From contig BCHX01000004.1 in NCBI GenBank assembly GCA_001599755.1, forward strand, positions 620,001 to 684,000: a stretch of 64,000 nucleotides of DNA, read 5' to 3'. This stretch comes from Gliomastix tumulicola. Its lineage: Eukaryota > Ascomycota > Sordariomycetes > Hypocreales > Bionectriaceae. A program made the translations under genes and the position numbers. Below, in pieces: positions 1-10,822 of this stretch (the first letter of the stretch is position 1; each line of letters opens with the position of its first letter). Under the pieces are notes generated by a model. That model was not told where the DNA came from and did no database searches. It was given only the letters and a program-made list of their open reading frames with translations.

Positions 1-364
1 TCGCCAGCTCCCGGATACTGCAGCCGGCGGCTTTGCGACCCTCGGGCTCGACGCCACTGTCTTGGAGTCTCTTCATCGCTTCCGGGAAGACATCGTTCCA
101 GAATGACATTGACTCTGCTTCGTCGCCCTTGGTCGCCTCGGCCGCCGTGCTTCCTGGCGGGACACCTTGAGTCGGGGGCTTCTGCATCGTGACTGCGCCT
201 GTATCTGCTGACGGCGGATTCAGCACGTAACGGCCGACTGCCGGGTCGTATTTTGAGTCGCACTCGCCAAAGGCGGGATGCAGCTGAGGCCCGTAGTTGT
301 CGATGTAGTCCACGGCACGGGGCTGGCGAGAAAGGTCTGGGATGCCTGATGGTTGGCGGCTCAT
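1..364 (-). CDS. Hypothetical protein, N-terminal part, cut by window edge
   Basis: An open frame on the minus strand begins at an ATG at 364-362 (MSRQPSGIPDLS...) and stays open for 121 codons to position 1, so the gene continues beyond the left edge. The visible part has no signal peptide or membrane segment. It starts with a Pro/Ser-rich stretch, then a Tyr/Asp-containing segment (YIDNYGPQLHPAFGE), a low-complexity linker, and a more structured end with FWNDVFPEAMKRLQ and CSIRELA. I do not recognise the family. The ending loosely recalls N-terminal regions of fungal NACHT/ankyrin proteins, but that is only an impression. It is divergent from the AAA ATPase gene starting at 953, so 365-952 is probably a shared promoter region. 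The length of the clean frame and the amino-acid composition support a real exon; the start is the first ATG available. Confidence 0.6.
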   Translation of the reverse strand, partial: MSRQPSGIPDLSRQPRAVDYIDNYGPQLHPAFGECDSKYDPAVGRYVLNPPSADTGAVTMQKPPTQGVPPGSTAAEATKGDEAESMSFWNDVFPEAMKRLQDSGVEPEGRKAAGCSIRELA

Positions 365-459
365 CGTTCCCGCACAAAGAGGAAACGACGAGGGGGGTGT
401 CTGAAAGAGCAGACCCGAATGCTCCAAGGATGTCAAGCGGTCGAATAAATGCCTGGGGA

Positions 460-515
460 CACATGCACACCCAAAAATGTATGGTCCTATTGCTCGGGTA
501 TTTGTTCGAGTACGC
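460..515 (+). repeat. Dispersed repeat, copy A
   Basis: The segment carries the shared order CACATGCACACCC, then TGTATGGTCCTAT, then a GTATTTGTTCGAG end. The same ordered blocks occur at 4974-5043, 5048-5100 and 16330-16392. Divergence between copies is high, so it is an old family or a constrained element of unknown type. Confidence 0.55.
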
Positions 516-550
516 GGGTGTTCGGCGACGACGGGCGGACCCTTGAACTG

Positions 551-573
551 TCACTCACTCACTCACTCACTCG
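551..573. repeat. (CACT)n microsatellite
   Basis: About six tandem CACT/TCAC units are visible in the divergent intergenic region upstream of the AAA ATPase gene. Confidence 0.8.
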
Positions 574-952
574 TAAGGCGACCTTCGGGGACCTAACCTC
601 TCAGCTGTCCAGGAAAGAGGGGAGAGAGTAAGCCCACGCAACGGGCCGACTCTCCTCTTTGAGGGCCGCCTTATGTGGTGCGCATAACCGCCAATCAATT
701 GTGCGCCCCCCCTGCCCCTGTGTGCGGTATAATGGGACAAAAGCGCACACCCTTGTCGCTATTTGCCTTACCCAATCTATTCTTAGCCCAGCTGAAGCTG
801 ACATGCATTGAAAATTGGTTGCCTTACGGCGGACTTATTATATACGCCCTGGTATGTCCGGCGGGCGGCTATGAAATGTTTTTCCTTCTCGTCGTCGTCT
901 TGTTGTTCGTCAATAACTCCCCGTTGCTTCTCATCAACTTGCTCTTGTGACC

Positions 953-3900
953 ATGAACGGAGAGGTCGAGAAACCCAACGACGCGGCGGGTCAGGAACCC
1001 AGCAAGCAAAATGGGGCTGATGCCGCTGATGTCCCTGCTGCTACTGATGCTGCTACGGGGGAATCAAAGCCGGAGGCAGTGACCCCAGCAGCAGCAGCAG
1101 CAGCAGCACCTGGCGATGCCACCGCGCTCCTCCTGGAGCAGATCAAGCGGCTGGAGGAGAAGATCGCGAGCGTCGAGAAGCAGAGCCAGCCAGCCCCCAC
1201 CAGCCAAGACGCCTCGATGCTCTCTACCCGCATAGCCTCGCAGTTCGGCACCAAGGGGTCCGTCGACCAGTTCCTCGCCAACGCGCACAAGAGGGACGAG
1301 GCCTGGGCCGCGCACCAGAAGGACTTGCAGGGGGCGGGAGACCGCTGGATCGGCTCACCCGCCGAGTTCGCGGCCAAGAACGCGGCCGAGAAGTACCTCG
1401 CCATGGAGAGGTACCGGATGGAGATGCGTCATTTCGACGAGACGTACGCGCACGGCCAGCTCGAGTCCTATCTCTATGAGTACTTCAATGCGGCCAAGAA
1501 TGGCGAGGAGGGCAAGGAGGGCGAGGAGGGCGAGGAGAAAGACGGCGAGGAGAAACCCGAGCATGCGCCTGGCGTTTGGGCGCCGGCGCTGAGCCTGAGC
1601 CACATCACGTGGAAGGAGTTCATTGCTCGCGCGTCCTACAACTCGCGGCTGACTACGCCGACGGGTCCCTTCGTCATCGACGTGCTGGAGGGCGAGCCTC
1701 GCCTCCCGGAGCGAGGGTTCTCCTACTGGGCCTACGGCCGCAACAGGGCCAGTCAGGACGAGCTTGCCGCTGCCGAGTCCAAGAAGCCGGTTGAGCCGGG
1801 ACACGGCCCTCTCCCGGAGAGGATCCGTATTCACTCGCGTCCGCTGATCGGCGTCATTGAGAAGATCCACGGCACGGATATCAACATCAGCCACAAGGAT
1901 GCGACGGTCCTTATGCGGCCTTTCAAGTGCCTGACGTTCTACGAAGAGCAGCTGAGAAAGAAGTACGCGGAGCTGGAGGAGAAATTCGGCCCGAAGAAGG
2001 GTGACGTTGAAGATGTCACTGAGGGGGCTGATGGTGAAGATTCCGCTGAGAAGGCTGAGTCGTCTGAAAAGGAGTCCCCTGAGAAAGCTGCCACTACTGC
2101 TGAAGAGGCTCCTGTCATTCCCGAGAGTGACAAGCCTAATGGAGATGCAAGGGAGGCGAAAGATGTGAAGGAAGAAGAGGGCAAAACGGAGGACACGACG
2201 GCCGAAAAGAGCAATGCACAAGCTGATGACGACGACAGCAAGGACAAGGACAAGGACAAAGTCGAGGACGAGAACAAGGATGACAGCAAGGACAAGAAAA
2301 AGGACGATGATGACGACGACGACGACGACGCCGAGGAGGGTGATGGAGAAAAGAAGGACGAAAAGGAAGATACCACAAACACCCAGACTGCCTTTGATCA
2401 CCTCCACACTCTTTTGGAATTCTTCGACAAGCACATCGTGGCGAAGCAAAAGTACCTCACCGAACCGTCCTGCAAAGTCTACTTCACCGATCTGTGGCAC
2501 CTATTCAAGCCCGGCACGCACATCATCGAGGCCGGAAACAAGCACCAGCAATGCTACCGCGTGATCCACGTCAGAACCCCCAAGCACAGGGCCAAGGAGG
2601 CGTACAACTGGTCGCACTTCCGCGGCAAGGGGCAGACGGAGACGCCCTTGAAGATGTACTGCGTGTCGGTCGACTTCGACGGCAAGTCCCTCGGCCCCGT
2701 GGCCAAGACGGTCTCCATCGCGCCGTACGAGGGCACCAAGGACGTCGCGACGCTGCCGGTGTACCCGCTCAACCTGTCCAAGGACCCGACCCTGCGCGAG
2801 ACGCTTATCAACAGGGGCAAGAAGTTCCTGTGGGTGGCGGGCGTCAAGCACATGCACTTCAGCGGCCTGACGCTCGAGAAGAGGGACGAGGTCGACAGCC
2901 AGGTCGTCATCGACTTTGCCGAGGCCTTCAACGCGAACGAGAAGTGGAAGCCCGAGATCGACTACTCGGGCGACAGCGAGGAGGAGTTCAAGAACAACGC
3001 CGTCGAGGATTCGTACTGCAACGGCGCCTGCTGTGCTGCCGATCAGACCTACGACGACGAGTACGTGGATGGCAAGCAGAATGAGCGCTTCATCGAGAGC
3101 TTGCTAGGGGAGACGGATGAGGACGGAAGACTGCTGTCCCTTGCTGTTGTCTCCCGCGTGCTGCGGAAGGACAGGCCCATGCACATCTCTGATGATGACT
3201 ATCTCATCATGTCTTACCGCGTCTTTGGCTTCGTTCTTCGCAGCAAGAGTTGGGGTATGTTGTTGTCTATCATTTAACACTTGAGAACTTCTTCGGATTT
3301 GGCTAACAGATCGACAGCGAAACTGGATCTAGGCGATCTCATGGACGTTGATGAGTACCGAAGGAAGCAGAACGAGAAGGGACAGCTTGATCCAATGGAC
3401 CAGAAGCAAAACGCCTTCGACAGCCTCGTGTTCCCCAAGGACGACCTCGACCGCAAGGAAATCATCAGGTCCCTCGTTGCGCAGCACTTCCAGGACAGAG
3501 AGTCGATAACCAGCCGTGAAGAGCAGGTCGATATTGTCAAGGGGAAAGGTAGGTCTTCACAGACTTGATGGTAACGCCTCTCTCAAAAACCAGGTTTCTA
3601 ACATCTTGTTTAGGAAAGGGTTTGATCATTCTCCTCCACGGCGCGCCGGGAGTAGGCAAGACAACGACGGCTGGTGAGTTGATCCCATACTCAACTCTAC
3701 TGTTCCCCGTACTAACCTAACTCCTACACAGAGGGTATTGCGGATCTCTTCAACAAGCCACTCTTCCAGATCACATGTGGTAAGTTTTCTTCAACTTCTT
3801 GCACTGTCTACCAGCTAACTAACTTGTTTCTCAGGTGATCTTGGAACAAACGCAAAGGACGTCGACAGAGAGCTGGAGAAGAACTTCTCCCTCGCGAACA

Positions 3901-4971
3901 AATGGGAGTCCATTCTCCTTCTCGACGAAGCCGACGTCTTCCTTGCACGTCGTACGCCCCAAGATTTCGTCCGCAACGGTCTTGTAGCAGGTTTGTTCCC
4001 CCTGCAGACATCATACACGAAAGATTCAACTAATATCTTCGAACCAAGTGTTCCTGCGTGTCCTCGAGTACTACGCCGGTATCCTCTTCCTCACCACCAA
4101 CCGAATCGGTGACTTTGATGAAGCCTTCTCGTCCCGTATCCACGTCAGCCTGTACTACCCGGAGCTCGACAGGGACTCGGCCCTCGAGATCTTCACCCTC
4201 AACTGGAAGCTCATGGAGGCCCGCTTCCGCAAGCAAGGCCGGGAGCTGGAGATCGACAAGGAGAAGATCGCCGCCTTTGTCAGCGACTACTGGCGGGACA
4301 ACAAGACGGCGCACTGGAACGGGCGGCAGATCCGGAACGCGTGCCAGACGGCGCTCGCCCTGGCCGAGTCGGAGGCGCAGGCGCGGGAGGGCGCCGTCAT
4401 CGGCCGTCCCAAGGCCAAGGCGACCCTGAAGGACTCGCACATCAAGACGGTGGCCAAGGCCTATCTCGGCTTCATGCGGTATCTGGACGACGTCCGCGAC
4501 GCAGACCAGGAGAAGTGGGCGTACATGATGGGCATCCGTCGACAGGCAAGCAAGGACCCGTCCAAGCTCAAGCCGGAGATGTACGGGCAGGACGCGCCTC
4601 CGTTCCGGAGAGGCGGCTCGGGTCAGCTTGCCGAGCGCAGGGCACAGTTTGCCTCGAGGCACCAGCGCGATCCTTACTATCAGTCGCAGCCGCCGCCGCC
4701 GCCGCAGGGTCATCATCAGGGTCACCATCAGGGTGATGGAAGCGGATCGTACGGGCATCTGACAACGCCGGACCGCCCGCCATATCGGGGAGGCGGTGGT
4801 GGTGGAGGAGGAGGAGGAGGAGGTTACTATGGATCACATTCTCCTGAGCCGCAGTATCCGATGTCACATCCACCGCCGCCCTCGCATTTGCAGCCGCAGC
4901 CGCAGTCACAGCATCATGGATGGTCTGGTCAAGGCTATTCCGGCGGTGGAGGTGCGCCGCCACGCAATTGA
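953..4971 (+). CDS. AAA ATPase, fungal DUF7025-type
   Basis: Six exons: 953-3254, 3318-3548, 3614-3673, 3732-3779, 3835-3990, 4049-4971 (1239 aa); introns of 55-65 nt with GT...AG ends. The first ATG of the frame is at 953. The N-terminal ~180 aa are Ala/Glu-rich, and a very acidic Lys/Asp/Glu-rich stretch lies at about 340-480 (including a run of Asp). A conserved region around 490-770 matches the fungal DUF7025 arrangement as I know it. The ATPase core has Walker A GAPGVGKT (854-861), Walker B ILLLDEAD (907-914), sensor-1-like FLTTNR, and arginines in DEAFSSRIH. The C-terminal tail is low complexity with Pro-, Gly- and Gln-rich runs. The family is common in Pezizomycotina, related to BCS1/VPS4-like AAA proteins, with unknown substrates; there is no evident targeting peptide. 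Function beyond ATP hydrolysis is not inferable here. Confidence 0.93.
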
Positions 4972-5342
4972 AGAACAGCTTGAGCCACATGCATGCCCTA
5001 GTTTATGGTCCGATAGCCCTATAGTTCAAGTATTTATTCGACAGCCGCACACTCATACCCAACTTGTACGGTCCTATAACTGACTATGTATTTGACTACG
5101 TACCTGTATAACGTATGAAAATTAAGTTATCGAGAAACCGATTTTAGACCATCGACAATTCAATAAAACTCCGGTATCTAAAGCTGATTAAAAGTCAATG
5201 TCTATATCTATCTATCAACTCTTACTTCATCCTTCTATTTAAGCAAAATACGATCCCACAAAGGGGTCCTCCTCGTCATCGAGCGTGACTGCGATTGTTT
5301 TGACAAGTGCCTCGATATAAGTTGATCCAGACCAAGACGAGC
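4972..5342. repeat. Two tandem copies (C1, C2) of the dispersed repeat
   Basis: Directly after the ATPase stop codon, 4974-5043 contains CTTGAGCCACATGCATGCCC, TATGGTCCGATAG and TTCAAGTATTTATTCGAC. At 5048-5100 a second, shorter copy has CTCATACCCAACTTGTACGG and TATGTATTTGACTACG. Copy C1 is clearly related to the copy at 16330-16392, including the leading CTTGAGCCACAT. The remainder of the gap to the convergent transporter gene is AT-rich 3' flank. Confidence 0.6.
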
Positions 5343-7208
5343 CTACTTCGTGCTGGAGGTCTCTTCGCCGTCCTCGATCTCCTCGGGCTGCACATCGCGA
5401 CCGACCTTGCGGACGACGAAGTATGTAGGGATCACTGCCAGACCCCAGAGACCAAAGTTGACACCAAGAGCAGCGATCAGCTAAACATGAAAGGTTAGAT
5501 ACGGGCAACCCGTGACTTATTTAGGGTGCCACTTACCGGCGCATGGGTCGAGCTGATGCCTGAAGCGACAGCTCCTCCGGCAGCCTCCACGGCTCGGACG
5601 GTGGAGGTCAGCCGGACGATCTCGGCAGGGCCTCTAGCCATGTATCCAGCCAGCCAGTACCCGTAGTTGTATGCCAGGGCACTTCAAAGCGATTGAAGTT
5701 AGTACTTGAGGTGAACATTCAGAGTAAATAGACTTACAAGTTGACCTGCAGCATGATGTAGAGCGCCCACCCGCGCCCGAAGCCGCTGTCAACCCAGTCC
5801 AAAGCCGGCTTGTGAAGCCCGTACTCGTGCTGGACGACGGCACCCCAGATCCACGTCCCGCCGAACAGGGCCATGATGAAGATGTACGAGTACCTAGCCC
5901 TCTGGTTCAGCGTGAAGCGCTTCCAGTCGAGGAAGCTGCCGAAGAAGATGTTGGCCGTAATCTGGGATAGGGCGGAGACGAGCGATGCCAGAGCTCGTGA
6001 ACGGACGCTAAAGTAGAGGGAGAGGTAGGAGCCAGCATAAGAGAGCAGGAAGGTCGCGTAGAAGAAGAACGGGACACTGCATTTGTTAGAAGGTGTTGGG
6101 TGACTAGGCGGGGGGAGAATCTTACACAAGGAGGAAGTCTTTGCGGACTAGGATCTTGAGGACTTCCTTGATCTCATCGATGGTTCGGATTCTCTCTGCC
6201 GATGCCACTCTCTTCCCGTCAGCGCGCTGCACTTTGTGCGGCGGTGACAGGAGTAGAGCAACCAGAGGGCCCGTGGTTTCTATCATACACTGTAAGCTAC
6301 TTGTGACAGAAAGTGGAACTGTAGTGAGGACTTACGGAGGGCGACGAAGACGATGTAGGTTCTCCAGTCGAGCTTTCCAGTTGTCTTACCACTGTAGTCT
6401 GCGAAAATGTCAGGGACATGATTTCTCACATCGGCGATACTGAGACCTACTGAAAGCAAGATTGATAATGCCGCCGACAATGGAACCGCCCTGGCTGATG
6501 TCAGATGATGGGCGCAATGTTTCGGATCGCTTCACTCACGTTGCGGTAGGCAAGCCAGTAGGCGAGGTATCGCCCTCTTTGGGAATCAACGGGGTCTGTA
6601 ACACGGTCAGTATACCAAAAGAAATACACTCTTCAAGACCAACCTACAACCAATCATGATGGCTCCCTCCGCAGCCCAGAAAATACCGGCCGTGATACCG
6701 CAGGCCGCGGCACCGAGATACACGAACCATTCAGTGCCGTACCGGTTGTTCGTGTACAGCGACGCCGCATACACGCAGCTGGATAGAGTCAGCTCTTCTG
6801 TAATATTTTTGGGCCTGGATTTCACATACTAGCCAGTCGTGCCGAAAATCAGAGCATTCTTGAGACCGACGCGGTTCGCGACGACGCTTCCGAGTGAGCA
6901 GGTCACGACCATCATGACTCCCAGAACAGCATTAGCAGCCCTATTACAGCAAAGTTAGCGGAGAATGATAACGGGGTGAGAATGGTCGGTACTGACATAA
7001 CAAGGTACGGCGTCTGCTGGCCACCTGCGCCCGTGGACTGCATAGCATTGTACAGGCCCGGGGCGAGGAACGCACACATGCCGACGACAGTGGCCTGGAA
7101 GAAGACCTGACGGTACCATTTCTTCTCCTCAGGCGGCGCCGCTACATCATGGACATCTTGAGGGTCCGTCGGGATGACGGCCTCTTCTAAGGCCTTGTCG
7201 TTACCCAT
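5343..7208 (-). CDS. UNC-93-like MFS membrane transporter
   Basis: Ten exons on the minus strand: 7208-6997, 6940-6830, 6778-6648, 6595-6540, 6490-6451, 6398-6336, 6279-6126, 6076-5738, 5681-5537, 5480-5343 (462 aa). All introns are 49-56 nt with GT-AG ends and every junction restores family-like sequence, for example MIGYP..., GRYLAYWLAYRNGGSIVGG and LAFNYSGKTTGKLDWRTYI. About 11-12 hydrophobic segments are visible after a short hydrophilic N-terminus ending EEKKWYRQ. This matches fungal UNC-93-like/DUF895 members of the major facilitator superfamily; their substrates are unknown. The protein ends in an acidic cytosolic tail (VQPEEIEDGEETSSTK). The gene is divergent from the TauD-like dioxygenase at 7962, sharing a 753-bp upstream region, which hints at a linked metabolic role. 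Confidence 0.9.
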
Positions 7209-7961
7209 CTTATCACAGACAGTGAAGTCGAACTGATCGTCACAGTCAAAGCGATTCAGAAGCGATTAGTGCAGTACCACAGAACCGGACAAGATTTTCA
7301 CATGCGGTTCGCCCTCTCATATGTAGCCTCCCAAAGCAACATGACGCGATCAACCCTGTTTTCTCTTCTCCCCCTGAGTCATGCCCCAGCATCTACCGTG
7401 ATTTATCTATCCGACACTATGGAAAGCCACAAACAGGGTTCACCATCCGCGAACACGTTTTCCCTCCCACGCCGAGTTCGGGGAGGGTCGCCCGAAGGCA
7501 CCGCCCAGCCGGTTATCAAGGATTCAAGACACAATTCGGCGCCGTTGCCGCGACACGGGGTCGTCTTGATAGAGGGAAATATGTCTGACAGCTGCAGGAG
7601 TGGGCTCCGTTGTGGAGTTTTCCGATCTGATGCCATTTTGGCGTGGATGGCATTTCTTTCTTTCACGATGGGCTGGGAGCACGGCAACTATACGGGAACA
7701 AGTGCGGCTCAAGTCCGACGAGCCCCTGTGCTGTCCTATGAGATAGCGAGGATCATTTCCGCACTGGCACCATGCCGAGCTGCCAATAGTCTTGGGGCCT
7801 GTTGAGGTGATTCCATGCCGGCCGTCGGGTGGCCGAGCTCGGCGTCAAGTGCTGGAGCCCGAGGCGTGGACAGGCTACATATTGCAGACCAGCTTGGGCG
7901 ATCTTATCGATGGCAACATGTTCGTGGATTTTCAATATTCATCACCGCTCTACCAATCACC
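7209..7961. other. Divergent promoter region, transporter / dioxygenase
   Basis: This 753-bp region separates the ATGs of the UNC-93-like transporter (minus) and the TauD-like dioxygenase (plus). A frame in the same phase as the dioxygenase runs from about 7815 but lacks an ATG before 7962. No convincing gene is present. Confidence 0.55.
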
Positions 7962-9252
7962 ATGACTGTTTCGGTTGCTCCGCCGGTTGAGGCTGTCCAG
8001 CTCTCTAAAGGACAGGATGTTACTGTCACTGAAGTGAAGGATCATGACGAAGCTTTCAGCCATCCTTCTTTCAAGCCCTTTTCTTTTGATAGTCAACAGA
8101 AGACGGCAGACTTCGGGCTCGCGTGGAACGCGCCCTTCCCGCTCGCTCTGAAGGTAGAGGATGCCAACGATGTGTCTAGCAGCATCAAGAAGCTCCGCGA
8201 GCTCACAGAGTCCGGTGAACTGCACTCACTGATCCGACGACACGGAGGCGCCATTCTCTTCCGCGGTCTTCCCCTCAAGACCCCGGACGACTACAGTAAG
8301 GTCGCCCATGCTTTCGGTTTCAGGCACCACATCGAGGTCGGTCGGCCTCCGCTGCGAACCGTCCTCGCGCCGAACGTCAAGACCGCCAACGAGGGACCTC
8401 CAGAGCTGCCCATCTGGCCGCACAACGAGTACGGCTGGTCGACCATCAACCCGGCCTGGCTCACGTTCAGCGCCCTGAAGATCCCCCAGGAAGGCGGGTC
8501 AACGCCCATCACGTCGTCCATCTATATCGCCCACAAGCTGTCCAAGCTCGCACCCGCGTTTCTGTCTGAGCTGCTGACCAAGGGCGCCAAGTATACGTAC
8601 CGGTACACGGTCAACACGCTCGTCTCGAACACGGGCACCAGCATCAGGGGCGCCTACGGCGAGCATGTGACCGACGACGATGACGATGAGACGGTGAGGC
8701 AGAAGGTCGAGACTGAGATCCGGAGACACAGCGAGCGCTTCGAGTGGCATGAGGACGGCAGTCTCAGCGTGACGCACGTTGTCCCTGCTATCCGTGTTCA
8801 CTCGGCTACGGGTGCCACTGTCTTCTTTGGAAACCTCACCTCGGCCTGGGGACGCAGCCGGCATCACGGGGCGACGCGGCCTCCTTTCCAGGGAGATGAC
8901 GGGTCGTACCACCCGCCTCCCCAGTTTGGCGACGGCACGCCGATGAAGGTGGAAGATTTGGATCTGTTGCTCGACATTGCGGAGCAGGGCGCCGTGGACG
9001 TTGAATGGGAGCAGGGCGATCTGGTGCTTCTTGATGTATGTTGACTCCTCTTTGATTGTGTGATGATCATTGTGTGGCCTTTACTAACTGAATGGACAGA
9101 ACTACGCAGTGCAGCATTCGCGGAAGCCGTGGAAGGGCGAGAGACAGGTGTTGGCTGCGCTTTGGGATGACGACGAGAGGGTCAGGGACTTCCCCGAGGG
9201 ATTGAAGCTTCTTTCAAGTGCTCCTAGAGTCCCGATCATTAGGACAAACTAA
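7962..9252 (+). CDS. TauD/TfdA-like Fe(II)/2-oxoglutarate dioxygenase
   Basis: Two exons, 7962-9035 and 9100-9252, with a 64-nt intron having a CTAACTG branch site (408 aa). The start is the first ATG (MTVSVAPPVEAV). The protein is a clavaminate-synthase-like/TauD-fold oxygenase: IRRHGGAILFRGLPL (91-105) is the typical early strand, WPHNEYG provides H154 and E156 of the HxD/E...H iron triad, and NYAVQHSRKPWKGER, completed only after splicing, gives distal His364 and Arg373 for 2-oxoglutarate. The HxE variant is known in clavaminate synthase and many fungal relatives. No signal peptide is seen, so it is probably cytosolic. Such enzymes hydroxylate small acids or sulfonates; the substrate here is unknown. 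The neighbours are a divergent MFS transporter and a second dioxygenase downstream on the same strand. Confidence 0.9.
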
Positions 9253-9883
9253 GATGGTTATCATATGAATAGTTGGCTGGTATATCAAACTAGGGCAGCA
9301 GAAAAAAGCTGTTGCAGCTTAGTGTACATAGAGCACGGTTACATCCAGCTGGCAGACAACTCGGCTCCATGAACGCGTGAAGATCGATAACATTGGCGTC
9401 TATATAAATTCGTGCCGTACGCGTTCATCGAAAGAAGATCGTCCCTGACACGCCAAGGGGCACAGTTCAGCCCAAGAATGTCGCAATTCTCTAAGGTCCT
9501 TCACCGAGTGCCGATAGATAAAAACCTCCCATCTAACAACGCACGACATCGAGCGTCTCGACCCTTGCTCTGATCCCTGAACTCAAACTAACGGGCCACA
9601 GGGTATCCAGCTCTTCACTAGGGTCTCACGTTCAAGAACACACGACACACGCCAAGCGGCAAGGGTGGGTGTGGCCCCCGAGACATTGCCTCCTACCCAC
9701 ACCGAGGCCCTATTACGAATGGCTGGAGCAGGGTCGAGGTTGCATACATCCTACGGACCCCCACACCAGACGCCGTTCATCGGAAGCATCTCCTCTCACA
9801 CACGGGGATATACGAGAGTAGGTCTTGATTCCCGACGTCTTCACACCCCCCACCTTGGGTATCAGCATCATCACCACCTGACC
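9253..9883. other. Intergenic region between two dioxygenase genes
   Basis: The 631-bp gap contains a good TATA box (TATATAAAT at 9401-9409) about 480 bp upstream of the next ATG, suggesting a long 5' leader or an unrecognised leader intron. An in-frame extension from 9665 has no conserved look, although it includes an upstream ATG at 9719. No separate gene is supported. Confidence 0.5.
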
Positions 9884-10822
9884 ATGACCCCCTCCGACTG
9901 GTACCAGCACTTCCTCGACCACGGGTACGCCGTCGTGCCCTCGGTCATCACGAAGGAGAAGGCAGCGGAGTACCAGAGCGCCGCCTTCGACTGGCTCAAG
10001 TCCTTCGACAACCCGGCCCTGGACCTCGCCAACCCCGCCACCTGGACGCCCGAGAACCTCCCCTTCATCTCGCAGATCAACACCTTCAACTACTATGGCG
10101 TCGTCCACGAGCGCTTCATGTGGGACATCCGCCTCGAGCCGGGCGTCGTGGGGGTCTTCGCCAAGCTCTGGCACACGGACGAGCTGCTCGTCTCGTTCGA
10201 CGCCCTGAACATCACGCTGCCCCGACGGCCCGGCCACGTCCCGCGCGAGAAGTGGCCGCACGTGGACATCTCCCCGTACCGCAGGGGCCAGACGTGCGTC
10301 CAGGGCATCGTGAACCTGTCCCACGCCGGGCCCGACGACGGCGGCCTCACCGTGTACCCGGGCTCGCACAAGCGCACCGAGGCCTACTTCCAGCAGCACA
10401 CCGACCCGACGAGCTGGACGCGCAAGGACTACTACGCCTACACGCCCGAGCAGATCGCCTGGTTCGCCGAGCAGGGCTTCAGGGAGCACAAGGTCGTCGC
10501 GGAGCCGGGCGACCTCATCATCTGGGACTCGAGGCTCGTCCACTTCGGCGCGGAGCCCGCGGAGACGAGCTCGACGATCCGGACCGTCACGTACGTGTCG
10601 TATGCGCCCGTCGCGCTCGCGTCGGGGGAGACGCTGGCGACGAAGCGCAGCGCGTTTGAGCAGTGGATGGCGACGACGCACTGGCCGCACGATAACATTG
10701 CGCTGAGGCAGAACGAGCCTTTGTATCCGGACGGGAGTGTTGATGCTCGGCGGGTGAAGCCGAGGCATGAGCCGGAGCTGACGCCCAAGTTGCTTCAGTT
10801 GGCGGGTGTTAAGTCTTACTAG
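9884..10822 (+). CDS. Phytanoyl-CoA dioxygenase (PhyH) family enzyme
   Basis: Single exon, 312 aa from the ATG at 9884 (MTPSDWYQHFLDHGYAVVPS). The fold is that of a PhyH-type Fe(II)/2-oxoglutarate oxygenase: FLDHGYAVVPSVIT at the N-terminus, WPHVDIS giving His126 and Asp128, GGLTVYPGSHKR (153-164), GDLIIWDSRLVHFG with distal His220, and Arg233 as a likely 2-oxoglutarate ligand. The frame opens earlier with an in-frame ATG at 9719, but that extension is low complexity (His/Arg/Ser-rich) and 9884 fits the family start best. Homologues include fungal hydroxylases of unknown substrate as well as phytanoyl-CoA 2-hydroxylase, and no peroxisomal PTS1 is seen (C-terminus GVKSY). It lies 631 bp downstream of the TauD-like gene on the same strand. 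Codon use is strongly GC-ending. Confidence 0.88.
   Translation: MTPSDWYQHFLDHGYAVVPSVITKEKAAEYQSAAFDWLKSFDNPALDLANPATWTPENLPFISQINTFNYYGVVHERFMWDIRLEPGVVGVFAKLWHTDELLVSFDALNITLPRRPGHVPREKWPHVDISPYRRGQTCVQGIVNLSHAGPDDGGLTVYPGSHKRTEAYFQQHTDPTSWTRKDYYAYTPEQIAWFAEQGFREHKVVAEPGDLIIWDSRLVHFGAEPAETSSTIRTVTYVSYAPVALASGETLATKRSAFEQWMATTHWPHDNIALRQNEPLYPDGSVDARRVKPRHEPELTPKLLQLAGVKSY

Larger units (their letters stand above)
365..952. other. Divergent intergenic region
   Basis: This 588-bp gap separates the left-edge gene (minus) from the AAA ATPase (plus). It contains a copy of a dispersed repeat (about 460-515), a (CACT)n run at 551-573, and a TATA-like TTATTATATA around 836-845, roughly 110 bp upstream of the ATPase ATG. 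Short ORFs here look like chance. Confidence 0.6.

Noticed and set aside
1355..2500. Minus-strand frame of 381 codons within the AAA ATPase gene
   Set aside because: The Val/Leu runs are the complement of the ATPase acidic low-complexity stretch, so this is a shadow.
9665..9883. N-terminal extension of the PhyH-like protein
   Set aside because: The extension is His/Arg/Ser-rich and, although it includes an in-frame ATG at 9719, the family start is at 9884.
9713..10768. Long minus-strand frame (351 codons) opposite the PhyH-like gene
   Set aside because: It is Arg/Val/Gly-rich antisense code in GC-rich sequence, without any domain; the plus-strand frame has clear PhyH motifs.
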